Shown here: positions 52,852 to 60,038 of the stretch, piece by piece | How positions within the stretch are numbered: the first letter of the stretch is position 1 | Layout: each line of letters opens with the position of its first letter | DNA from: Gammaproteobacteria bacterium | Lineage (GTDB): Bacteria > Pseudomonadota > Gammaproteobacteria > Eutrophobiales > Eutrophobiaceae | NCBI GenBank assembly: GCA_021773215.1 | Contig: JAJFKM010000043.1 | Location: 1-64,000, forward strand | Direction of reading: 5' to 3' | DNA length: 64,000 bases | Translations under genes and position numbers: made by a program | Notes under the pieces: model-generated | The model's input: the letters and a program-made list of their open reading frames with translations, nothing else | Databases searched by the model: none | Told to the model about the DNA's origin: nothing

Positions 52852-53139
52852 CTATTTATGCGCTATTGGTTTATCGGTAAATAGATAGTCTTTCAATTCT
52901 TTATCCATTGTTCGATCTTGTCTGCGTATCCATTCCAGAACCATTGCGGCATGCTCTTTTTCCTCATCGCGATTATGCGCAAGAATTGCTTTTAATTCAG
53001 CATCTTTACAAGCATCAACTCTCTGATTGTACCAATCTACTGCTTCCAGTTCTTCCATCAGCGAGGTAATAGCGCGATGCATATCACGCGTTTCGTCCGT
53101 CAGCTCTCCTATCGGTTCATGATAACCTTCATTTGACAT
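52852..53139 (-). CDS. Encapsulated-ferritin-like (EncFtn) protein without shell partner
   Basis: A 95-residue two-helix ferroxidase of the EncFtn family. It is close to Rhodospirillum rubrum EncFtn. The di-iron ligands Glu32, Glu62 and His65 of that protein correspond to Glu30, Glu60 and His63 here, and the entry-site glutamates in MEELEAVDW are also present. R. rubrum EncFtn has a C-terminal tail that targets it into an encapsulin shell. This protein stops at FTDKPIAHK and no shell gene lies within the window. It may act as a free annular ferroxidase, or load a distant shell. Confidence 0.85.
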   Translation of the reverse strand: MSNEGYHEPIGELTDETRDMHRAITSLMEELEAVDWYNQRVDACKDAELKAILAHNRDEEKEHAAMVLEWIRRQDRTMDKELKDYLFTDKPIAHK

Positions 53140-53198
53140 ACTGCTCTCCTGTTAAACTTAAGATATTTAATATTGATATTTTACACTAGTAAATTTCA

Positions 53199-53765
53199 TT
53201 AAGCGCGAGACATGAATTTCCCGGTTGCGGTATTGATCCTGATTATCTCACCAATCTCCATATACTCAGGCACTTGCACTTCTATACCTGTCGTTAGCGT
53301 GGCAGGCTTAGTCCTACCTGCTGCTGTGGCGCCTTTAATATTTGGCACGGTGTCAACAATTTCCATATCCACATACTGGGGCAATTCAATGCTTAATAGC
53401 ACACCATCCATGATCAATGCTGTCAAACCTTCCAACCCTTCTGTGACGTAACCCATCAGGTCTTCTACATCATCTTCACTTACTTCGTATTGAGAGTAGT
53501 CTTCGGAGTTCATAAAGATGATATTGTCACCATCCTTATATGAAAACTGCGCCGGTACGCGCACACAATCGGCTTCTTTAAGTAAATCGTCACTTTTATA
53601 AGACTCGTCCAATTTCTGTCCAGATTGAAGGTTCTTGAAACGAATTTTATAAAGGGTCGTTGCGCCTCTAGAAGTAGGACTCTTTGCATCAACATTTTTT
53701 ACGGCATAGGGGATACCATTAATATCAATCACCATTCCCCGTTTAAGGTCACTCGCTTTAGGCAT
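53199..53765 (-). CDS. efpL: EfpL (YeiP), elongation factor P paralogue
   Basis: A ribosome-rescue factor that relieves stalling at proline-rich sequences. The 188 residues have the three EF-P-like domains. The decoding loop reads SPTSRGA with Arg33 at the tip, the diagnostic EfpL residue, where EF-P has a modified lysine or arginine. The end is IRINTATGKFMSRA. EfpL occurs mainly in Gammaproteobacteria; a canonical efp gene is not visible in this window. It is divergent from the ArsR gene. Confidence 0.93.
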   Translation of the reverse strand: MPKASDLKRGMVIDINGIPYAVKNVDAKSPTSRGATTLYKIRFKNLQSGQKLDESYKSDDLLKEADCVRVPAQFSYKDGDNIIFMNSEDYSQYEVSEDDVEDLMGYVTEGLEGLTALIMDGVLLSIELPQYVDMEIVDTVPNIKGATAAGRTKPATLTTGIEVQVPEYMEIGEIIRINTATGKFMSRA

Positions 53766-53868
53766 CTGAACTCCTGATTTTATCTCGAATGAAAAGGCGA
53801 TGATTATAGAAGAAACCCATACGCTTATCTCATCATTATAGTGGCACAGAGCATGTAGTATATTTTAA

Positions 53869-53916
53869 TTGACAGATTATCTTATATCGATATAGTTAAC
53901 CATATGGTTAACTATA
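53869..53916 (+). promoter_or_regulatory. arsR-type promoter overlapping a 26-bp operator
   Basis: A perfect TTGACA (53869-53874) and a TATAGT (53891-53896), 16 bp apart, form a near-consensus sigma-70 promoter. The latter begins the perfect 26-bp palindrome at 53891-53916 (half-site TATAGTTAACCAT), which also covers the ATG at 53904. A transcript started about 8 bp after the -10 would begin at or next to the ATG, so the mRNA would be leaderless. The palindrome is a likely ArsR-dimer operator. Confidence 0.75.
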
Positions 53917-54239
53917 ATTCTTCGTCATTAGATACTGTTTTTTCCGCGCTCGCTGATCCTACTCGCCGGGCCATCTTAGCCCAGCTCGCGGAAGGTGATA
54001 TTACTGTTAAGCAATTAGCCGAACCTTACTTAATGTCATTACCGGCCATATCAAAACACCTGAAAGTATTAGAAAAAGCCGGTTTATTAAAAAGAGAAAT
54101 AGATGGCCGAATCCATCGCTGCCACTTAGAAGCGGCGCCACTGGGTGCAGCTGCAGACTGGATCTCTTATTACAAACAGTTCTGGGATTCCAGATTGGAT
54201 TCACTCGCACAATATTTAGAAGACTCTAAACGTGAGTAA
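53904..54239 (+). CDS. ArsR-family winged-helix regulator
   Basis: A 111-residue ArsR-type repressor: FSALADPTRRAILAQLAEGDITVKQLAEPY, then the recognition helix MSLPAISKHLKVLEKAGLLKRE, then the wing REIDGRIHRCHLEAAPL. It lacks the CVC metal site of arsenic sensors and fits the group that travels with SRPBCC proteins. The start codon is in the centre of its likely operator, and no Shine-Dalgarno precedes it. Its stop overlaps the next gene by 8 bp. Confidence 0.9.
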   Translation: MVNYNSSSLDTVFSALADPTRRAILAQLAEGDITVKQLAEPYLMSLPAISKHLKVLEKAGLLKREIDGRIHRCHLEAAPLGAAADWISYYKQFWDSRLDSLAQYLEDSKRE

Positions 54240-54690
54240 ATCAATAAAGCCACAAAACGAAGAACACACATTACTAATAGAGCGATCTTTCGATTCTCCA
54301 AGAACTAACGTCTTTAAGGCGTGGACAAGTGCAGAAGCGCTGAGCAAATGGTTTGCACCCTCCGATAAAATGACAACTGAAGTACTTGAATTGGATTTAC
54401 AAGTTGGTGGACGTTATTTATTCAAAATGATCAATGAAAATAGCGAGGAGTACATTGTAGGTGGTGAATACATTTCTATTATTCCCAATGAACAATTAAT
54501 TTTTACGTGGAAATGGCAATGCCATGAAGATAGTGCAGAGATGTTAATTACTCTGGATTTTATTGATGAAGGTAATTCTACAACCATGAAACTTTTACAA
54601 GAACGAATTCCAAATGAAGAATCACGAAAAGAACATAATAAAGGCTGGCAAGGTTGCCTTGCTCGACTTGATACCTGTCTCGAAAACTAG
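54232..54690 (+). CDS. SRPBCC (AHSA1-type) domain protein
   Basis: A 152-residue protein of the START/Bet v1-like fold. It carries the family opening IERSFDSPRTNVFKAWTSAEALSKWFAPSD and a LQERIPNEESRKEHNKGWQGCLARLD end. AHSA1-type domains bind hydrophobic ligands or partner proteins. GTG start at 54232, 8 bp inside the ArsR gene, so it is co-translated. ArsR-plus-SRPBCC pairs are frequent; the ligand is not known. Confidence 0.85.
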   Translation: MSKSIKPQNEEHTLLIERSFDSPRTNVFKAWTSAEALSKWFAPSDKMTTEVLELDLQVGGRYLFKMINENSEEYIVGGEYISIIPNEQLIFTWKWQCHEDSAEMLITLDFIDEGNSTTMKLLQERIPNEESRKEHNKGWQGCLARLDTCLEN

Positions 54691-54724
54691 TTTGAACTTA
54701 TCAAATTAAATGTAAGGAAAGCTT

Positions 54725-55426
54725 ATGGGTAACATACATCAAAACCACTTCCCAAACGAAAGTAATGCATACAGGAAAAAACGAGATGAATTACTAAATG
54801 AAGAGATAAAACTACGAAAAAAACTTGAAGACATCGCCTCGTTGAGAAGGGCATTACCTCTGGGGGGAACATTGAAAGAAAATTACGTCTTCGAAGAAGG
54901 TACGATTGATCTATCAGATAACAGCAGCATTAAACAAACTCGCTTCTCTGAATTATTTACAGAAGGTAAGAATAGTCTGATCATTTATAGCTTTATGTTT
55001 GGCCCAGAATCAGAAACACCCTGTCCCGCATGTACCTCAATATTAGATAGCTTTAATGGGATTGCCCCTCATGTTATGGATCGAGTCAATTTTGCTGTTG
55101 TTGCCAAAGCACCTATTGAAAAAATAAGGACATGGGCCTCAGCTAGAAGCTGGCATAACTTGCGATTGCTATCATCTAACAATAACAGTTACAACGCAGA
55201 TTATTTTGCAGAGAACCGAGATTGGGGACAAATGCCCGCTATTAACGTCTTTATTAAAACAGATGATGTCATTTCACATTTTTACAACACTGAATTGCTC
55301 TATGCGCCATCTGAAGAAGGCCAACACCCAAGGCACGCTGATCCAGTTTGGCCTTTATGGAATCTGTTTGATATGACCCCAGATGGCCGCGGAACCGACT
55401 GGGGACCAAAATATTCATATGACTAA
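54725..55426 (+). CDS. DUF899 thioredoxin-fold protein
   Basis: A 233-residue soluble protein with DUF899 features: SYRKKRDELLNEEIKLRKKLEDIASLRRALPLGG (approximate block near the N-terminus), PCPACTSILDSFNG, and a final PDGRGTDWGPKYSYD. The CxxC at CPACT could be redox-active, as in related thioredoxin-like proteins. It is downstream of ArsR and SRPBCC and precedes a GST gene; together they look like a small stress or detoxification unit. Confidence 0.83.
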   Translation: MGNIHQNHFPNESNAYRKKRDELLNEEIKLRKKLEDIASLRRALPLGGTLKENYVFEEGTIDLSDNSSIKQTRFSELFTEGKNSLIIYSFMFGPESETPCPACTSILDSFNGIAPHVMDRVNFAVVAKAPIEKIRTWASARSWHNLRLLSSNNNSYNADYFAENRDWGQMPAINVFIKTDDVISHFYNTELLYAPSEEGQHPRHADPVWPLWNLFDMTPDGRGTDWGPKYSYD

Positions 55427-55441
55427 TTCAAGGAAATAATA

Positions 55442-56080
55442 ATGAGACTGTATATTTTTAACGCCTCACCAAATTGCCGTAAAGTAATGGCCGTTGTTAA
55501 TCATTTAAGATTAGAGCTTGATGTTAAATCGTTAGTGCCATTTAGTGAAGAATTACGTAGTGAGAGTTACCTTGCAATCAATCCAAATGCAAAAGTCCCC
55601 GCTTTAGAAGATGGTGATTTCAATCTGTGGGAATCAACTGCAATCATGCAATACCTCGCATCAAAAGGATCTGAAAATGAGTTATTTCCAAAGGATTCAA
55701 AGAAACGCGCAGACATCATGCGTTGGCAAAGTTGGGATCAAGCGCATTTTGGTAAAGCCATCGGCGCCATGGCGTGGGAGAATTTTGCCAAGCCCACATT
55801 TAACATTGGTGAACCCGATCTTGCTGTTGTCGAACAAGCCGAAGTTGAATTTCATACTTATGCACCTGTATTGGAACAACAGCTTGAGTCACGAATTTTT
55901 GTCACCGGTGAAAATATTACCCTAGCCGATTATTCGCTCGGTGCAATATTGATGTATGCAACTCCTGGGAAAGTACCATTGGAACCTTATCCAAACATTA
56001 AGACTTGGTATCAACGCATGGAGGCAACAGATGCCTGGAAAAAGACATCTCCAGAGGAGTTAGATAAACTAAATAATTAG
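55442..56080 (+). CDS. Glutathione S-transferase
   Basis: A 212-residue GST. The thioredoxin-like N-terminal half has LYIFNASPNCRKVMAVVNHL and the glutathione-binding ESTAIMQYLA. The C-terminal all-helical half has the TLADYSLGAILMYA capping box. The N-terminal Ser/Cys near residue 7-11 is the likely catalytic group (NASPNC). It closes the ArsR-SRPBCC-DUF899-GST series, 15 bp after DUF899. Confidence 0.9.
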   Translation: MRLYIFNASPNCRKVMAVVNHLRLELDVKSLVPFSEELRSESYLAINPNAKVPALEDGDFNLWESTAIMQYLASKGSENELFPKDSKKRADIMRWQSWDQAHFGKAIGAMAWENFAKPTFNIGEPDLAVVEQAEVEFHTYAPVLEQQLESRIFVTGENITLADYSLGAILMYATPGKVPLEPYPNIKTWYQRMEATDAWKKTSPEELDKLNN

Positions 56081-56128
56081 AATTAGCTTAATTCAATTTG
56101 TGCTGAGTATTATTTTTCTAGAATTTAT

Positions 56129-56599
56129 TTAGTCTATTGGTCGTATATTGTAATTTTTCTTAATACGTTCTATCTCACCACCTGGTGCCCAGATAACTAA
56201 TGCGCGACAGTCTTCATCATCCGGCACTTTATGTGAAACAGTATCTTCTGGTCTAACAATTCCGATCATGCCTGGTTTAAGTAAATGACTATTACCATTA
56301 ACGACATGCTCTAATTGTCCTGATAAAACATAGAAGATTTCGATAGCACCATGCGAGTGAACAGCTGAGTTTAATCCAGCAGGGAGAAATATTTCCCCTA
56401 TCTCCAATTCTGATGTGCCCAAATTACTCTGTTCAACCAACACCTTGATGATGACATCACTTTTTTTGTTATTTAAATACTGTGTCCCAATACTTCGCGC
56501 CTCATATTTAATTCCAGTATCACTTTTGCTATTAGCGTTATTTCCTATTTCATCATCAGCTAAAGCAGACGTCATATTCATTAAATATAAAACACACAA
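56129..56599 (-). CDS. Cupin protein with in-frame stop in its signal peptide
   Basis: A cupin (about residues 55-145 of the 156-residue frame) with PAGLNSAVHSHGAIEIFYVLSGQLEHVV and IRPEDTVSHKVP. The open frame begins at TTG 56599. A stronger start exists at ATG 56695, with GAGGAAC 8 nt before it, but the same frame has TGA at 56602-56600 between them. Joined, the residues across the TGA form a plausible signal peptide ending TSALA. It is either a pseudogene, a recently broken gene, or has a second start. Confidence 0.6.
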   Translation of the reverse strand: MCVLYLMNMTSALADDEIGNNANSKSDTGIKYEARSIGTQYLNNKKSDVIIKVLVEQSNLGTSELEIGEIFLPAGLNSAVHSHGAIEIFYVLSGQLEHVVNGNSHLLKPGMIGIVRPEDTVSHKVPDDEDCRALVIWAPGGEIERIKKNYNIRPID

Positions 56600-56695
56600 T
56601 CAAAATGATAATAAGCATTTACATACAATAACTTTAGGACTAGCAAGCTGTTGTATAAATACGTCTATTCCATTTTTTGTATAATTTTTTTGCAT
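56600..56695 (-). other. Disrupted 5' part of the cupin gene
   Basis: Codons 1-31 (MQKNYTKNGIDVFIQQLA, then SPKVIVCKCLLSF) start at ATG 56695 with a good Shine-Dalgarno. They end at an in-frame TGA, directly before the TTG of the cupin frame. The hydrophobic core LLSF-stop-LCVLYLM is interrupted only by the stop. Confidence 0.55.
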
Positions 56696-56778
56696 TTTAA
56701 TGTTCCTCATTTTCGATGTTTTGTTGTGTCGTATCATAAAACAATAAATATTTAATCGTGACTAACTATTATAGGTAG

Positions 56779-57708
56779 TTATTTTATAGCTTCTCTTTCT
56801 TGTTTAATAAAGCAGCCAATGGAATCTAGGGCCGTATTTGCATCGGACAGATAAGGAGCGAAAGCCTGAAAGACATGTGGCATGTCAGGATAAACCTCTA
56901 TGGTTGCATCGACACCAACTGCTTGTGCTTTGTCAACAAAGCCAACAGCATCATCAAGCAGAATCTCTGTATCTCCCACTTGCAACAATAGCGGTGGCAA
57001 TCCTTCTAGATCACCAAATAATGGTGATGCATAAGGTGTTTTCGGATCAACTTTTTTCTGTAGATAACCATAGGAAACCATGGGCATTAATTTCGCATTC
57101 AATGCGACATCTGATTTAGCATTTGTTTTTATAGAAGGTGAAGACCAACTCATATCCGTTGCGGGTGATAGCGCAACAGCAGCGTCTGGCATATCAATTT
57201 GTCTGTCTTTTAATACGAGCAATGTTGCTAAAGTGAGATTACCACCAGCAGAATCACCCATTATAAAGGATGCATTTCCAGCGTTACTGTTTTCAGGTCC
57301 ATTTCGATGCATCCACTCATACGCCGTCACACAATCTTCCAGTCCTTTCGGGAAAGGATTTTCAGGCGCCAAACGATAATCGATCGCTAATACGACACAA
57401 CCTGTAGCAGCAGCTATTCTGGCAATGTGTGGACGGTATTTTTCAACTCGCCCCGCCATCCAACTGCCACCATGAAGATACAAAATACGTCTATCTGGAT
57501 CGGATGTATCGGTACTTACCCATTCACCTTGAAATTTATTAAATGACACCGGGGTGACTTCCGCATTCACTTCGAGGATAGATGGGTGGGCTGCCGCATA
57601 TTCATCAACTAATGCTCGCTTACTCTCAACGCCGCCTAAGGGATTCATAGCCCGTTTGGCAATCTTACGGAGATGTTTATTTACAACGATTAATTCATCT
57701 GATGACAT
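56779..57708 (-). CDS. Hormone-sensitive-lipase-type alpha/beta hydrolase
   Basis: A protein of 309 residues with the HSL-family HGGSW (the HGGG-like oxyanion motif) near residue 80, GDSAGGNLTLA with the catalytic Ser, LLLQVGDTEILLDD with the Asp and MPHVFQAF with the His. Esterase or lipase; substrate unknown. The ATG at 57708 is preferred to TTG at 57720. It lies next to the 2-hydroxychromene-2-carboxylate isomerase gene, but the pair is not a recognised pathway. Confidence 0.88.
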   Translation of the reverse strand: MSSDELIVVNKHLRKIAKRAMNPLGGVESKRALVDEYAAAHPSILEVNAEVTPVSFNKFQGEWVSTDTSDPDRRILYLHGGSWMAGRVEKYRPHIARIAAATGCVVLAIDYRLAPENPFPKGLEDCVTAYEWMHRNGPENSNAGNASFIMGDSAGGNLTLATLLVLKDRQIDMPDAAVALSPATDMSWSSPSIKTNAKSDVALNAKLMPMVSYGYLQKKVDPKTPYASPLFGDLEGLPPLLLQVGDTEILLDDAVGFVDKAQAVGVDATIEVYPDMPHVFQAFAPYLSDANTALDSIGCFIKQEREAIK

Positions 57709-57765
57709 TAGAGTAATCAATTATCTGTTTTATTCTTATTTGATTCGGTGACTTAATAAAAAGAA

Positions 57766-58398
57766 TTAACGCCTGCTAGCCGCTTCTGGAATTGTATCGA
57801 TAAATTTTAATTGTGGATCAGCATAAAATTTAGGGTTTTGTTGATAATCAAGATACATATCCGTTGCATCATTACCCCAGAACAAATGACCGTCAGCAAT
57901 AATTGTAGGCACACCAAACACACCGGCTTCAATTGCCGCTTCAGTATTTTCTCGCAATTGCTGTTTTACCTCAGCTTGATTGATAAATTTATCAGGATCA
58001 TCAATATCAAACGAGGAAACAAATTCATACCATGATGTATCGTCATCAACAGAAAGACCATCATGCCAGATATAGTTAAAGATCTTTGCGATCACGCCAA
58101 TATCATTTCCCATCGCAATAGCCAAACGCAATGGCCGTAATGGACTAAAGGGATGTGCTGGCGGCATCTGCAATTCTACGCCCTGCCGCTTTGCCAACCA
58201 GACAACATGTTGATAGGTAAAGAGTCGTTTTGTAGGAATCTCAGCCGGCCCCTTGTGCTGCCAATGATTCAATAAACCGGCAAATAAAATGGGATGTGAT
58301 TGGATTGTTATATTTTCTGGAAATTCCTGTAGACGTACTTGCTGCAAGTAGGCAAAGGGAGAAATGAAATCAAAGTACCAGGTAATAGTATTAGACAT
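57766..58398 (-). CDS. 2-Hydroxychromene-2-carboxylate isomerase-like (DsbA/kappa-GST fold)
   Basis: A 210-residue thioredoxin-fold protein. The N-terminus YFDFISPFAYLQQVRLQ has the catalytic Ser, and VFGVPTIIADGHLFWGNDATDMY is the family C-terminal block. HCCA isomerases act in naphthalene breakdown, but homologues without that pathway are common; no aromatic-catabolic genes are near. Glutathione-dependent isomerase or oxidoreductase activity is the likely general role. Confidence 0.85.
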   Translation of the reverse strand: MSNTITWYFDFISPFAYLQQVRLQEFPENITIQSHPILFAGLLNHWQHKGPAEIPTKRLFTYQHVVWLAKRQGVELQMPPAHPFSPLRPLRLAIAMGNDIGVIAKIFNYIWHDGLSVDDDTSWYEFVSSFDIDDPDKFINQAEVKQQLRENTEAAIEAGVFGVPTIIADGHLFWGNDATDMYLDYQQNPKFYADPQLKFIDTIPEAASRR

Positions 58399-58494
58399 GT
58401 TGAGATTTCGCTGCTTGAAAAAGTATTATACGTTAACACTAAAATGATAATGTTTTTTTATTAAAATAATTTAAAATTAAAGTTTCCTGACATT

Positions 58495-59070
58495 CTAGGA
58501 CTCAGATTTAATCCAGTTCCTTAGATAATTTAGCCCGGTCTTAAGGTTCTTTTCACCACATTTATCTGTAGCGATTAACTTCTTATCCGGACCATAGATC
58601 TCGACATGCGGTGTGCCGCAAACAGATAAGCGATACTCAGTATCTGTCTTAACAACATGATTAAAATTATATCTACCAAGGCGCTCATGATATTCGGCAA
58701 CTTGTTGCATCATTTCTTCCTGAGTACTTCCGCTAAACGATTGACTAACACCCCCTTCAGGAAAATGCACCTTACGAATAATAACGTCTTTACGTTGTTT
58801 CAGAAATTTCGGGAAATCAGACTCCAATCTTTTACAGATTGTGCAGGTATCAATATAGCCTTCTATAACCGTGTAATAATCCTTTTTTGCCAGCTTAGAG
58901 AATGTCTTGTTTTGGTCAAACAACTCTGTGAACTCGTACTTCTTGATTCCACTACCCGTGCGTTGTCCTGCTGCTGCAACTGGCTTAACAAATCCTGCTG
59001 ACGGGTCATTACCCAGATAATAAATGGCACTGGCAATGATAGCTATTATAATAAAAATAAGGTTTTTCAT
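58495..59070 (-). CDS. Membrane-anchored thioredoxin-like protein
   Basis: A 191-residue protein with an N-terminal helix (about 2-18, LIFIIIAIIASAIYYL). The CxxC motif is DTCTICKRLESDFPKF, then the conserved cis-Pro region (CGTPHVEIYGPDKKLI). This is a periplasmic or membrane-facing disulfide enzyme of unknown partner. The ATG at 59070 is preferred: GAGAAG lies upstream, and the longer frame to 59142 adds no family residues. It lies 38 bp after the frameshifted zinc-ribbon gene. Confidence 0.75.
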   Translation of the reverse strand: MKNLIFIIIAIIASAIYYLGNDPSAGFVKPVAAAGQRTGSGIKKYEFTELFDQNKTFSKLAKKDYYTVIEGYIDTCTICKRLESDFPKFLKQRKDVIIRKVHFPEGGVSQSFSGSTQEEMMQQVAEYHERLGRYNFNHVVKTDTEYRLSVCGTPHVEIYGPDKKLIATDKCGEKNLKTGLNYLRNWIKSES

Positions 59071-59195
59071 ATTAATGTGCTTCTCTATATATTTCCTGGT
59101 CGAACCCCTAGTTATAATTGTTTTCAAAGTGTAAAAAGTCAATTAGAAATAGTGCGCCTAACAACAAATACTTCGATGTCTTATCAAGTTCCTTA

Positions 59196-59282
59196 TTAAA
59201 CTTTACATCCAGAACAGAAATGAATATTGACCTCTTCATAAAAGATAGGTGCAAGCTCATTATCGCAGTCAGGGCATTGCAT
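59196..59282 (-). CDS. Very small zinc-ribbon protein, probably frameshifted
   Basis: A 28-residue frame with CPDC and CSGC pairs, like the N-terminus of TFIIB-type zinc ribbons. A strong GGGGAG Shine-Dalgarno lies 5 nt upstream of the ATG. It stops at TAA, but a +1 shift just before that stop (after AAA at 59204-59202) opens 30 more codons to a TAG at 59110-59108. The joined 57 residues would end in a membrane helix (YLLLGALFLIDFLHF). So it is either a tiny gene, a broken gene, or a sequencing indel. Confidence 0.5.
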   Translation of the reverse strand: MQCPDCDNELAPIFYEEVNIHFCSGCKV

Positions 59283-59457
59283 AAAATTCTCCCCGGAATT
59301 TTAATGTCACCACATAAGATAGAACATTTCTGACCTAATAAATAGTAAGTGTTTTATATTTTCTACTTTATAATCATATTAGGTTTAGTATTATCAAGTT
59401 CTTGTTTGCGCTGTAATATAATTATTTTAATTCATTAATATTTATTGAGATGCTGAT

Positions 59458-60006
59458 GTGAATTCAAATATAGATGACAACAAAACATACGGTGTAAAGC
59501 ATTGGCTTTATCAAGTCATTCCACCGATACTTATGTTATGTGTTTTATTTACTACGGATAAAGGCACTGCTTTAGTTTACCTGACAGGTATATTTATACT
59601 GCCTGTATTAATCAGTGCTCTTTCAATCCTTGTAAAACTTTTTAAGTTAAAAAAAAGAAAGTATTACCTTGTTAGACCTTTACTAACGATAATTATTTTT
59701 ATGTTTATTCTCGCTATATCTCAATGGACTTACAAGATTGCCCTTGAACAAGCAACCAGTGCAGCCCAGCTTATTCATGATGAATGCAATTCAAAATCAT
59801 ACTGCCCTGAAAACCCATCTGGCTGGGAGGTGGATGAATCAAGAATAATAAAACGAGATTTAGGTTTCTGGCTTAAGTATTCTGCATTGTATTACAATAA
59901 CGAAAAAGACTTCACAATACGCGTTTATCAAGGCCCTGATATAGGTGAAACAATAATAGGCGGTGTTAATATCCCCTTTAAAGTAGAGCGCTATAGAGAA
60001 AACTAA
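59458..60006 (+). CDS. Membrane protein, unknown
   Basis: A 182-residue protein with three hydrophobic segments in the first 100 residues (about 14-31, 37-58, 74-94) and a C-terminal soluble part of about 80 residues with two Cys (ECNSKSYCP) and a TIRVYQGPDIGETIIGGVN strand. I do not recognise the family. The start is GTG 59458; no in-frame ATG lies before the first helix. It converges on the PilB-type gene. Confidence 0.55.
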   Translation: MNSNIDDNKTYGVKHWLYQVIPPILMLCVLFTTDKGTALVYLTGIFILPVLISALSILVKLFKLKKRKYYLVRPLLTIIIFMFILAISQWTYKIALEQATSAAQLIHDECNSKSYCPENPSGWEVDESRIIKRDLGFWLKYSALYYNNEKDFTIRVYQGPDIGETIIGGVNIPFKVERYREN

Positions 60007-60038
60007 TCATGCGAAGTAACTGACTACGACCAGATTGC

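Noticed and set aside
56600-56602. TGA in the cupin gene as selenocysteine
   Set aside because: It lies in the signal peptide, away from any catalytic site, and selenocysteine has no known role there. A mutation or sequencing error is far more likely.
59118-59333. 71-codon + strand frame over the zinc-ribbon region
   Set aside because: It opposes the zinc-ribbon and thioredoxin-like genes, which have cysteine motifs and a ribosome-binding site; this frame has neither.
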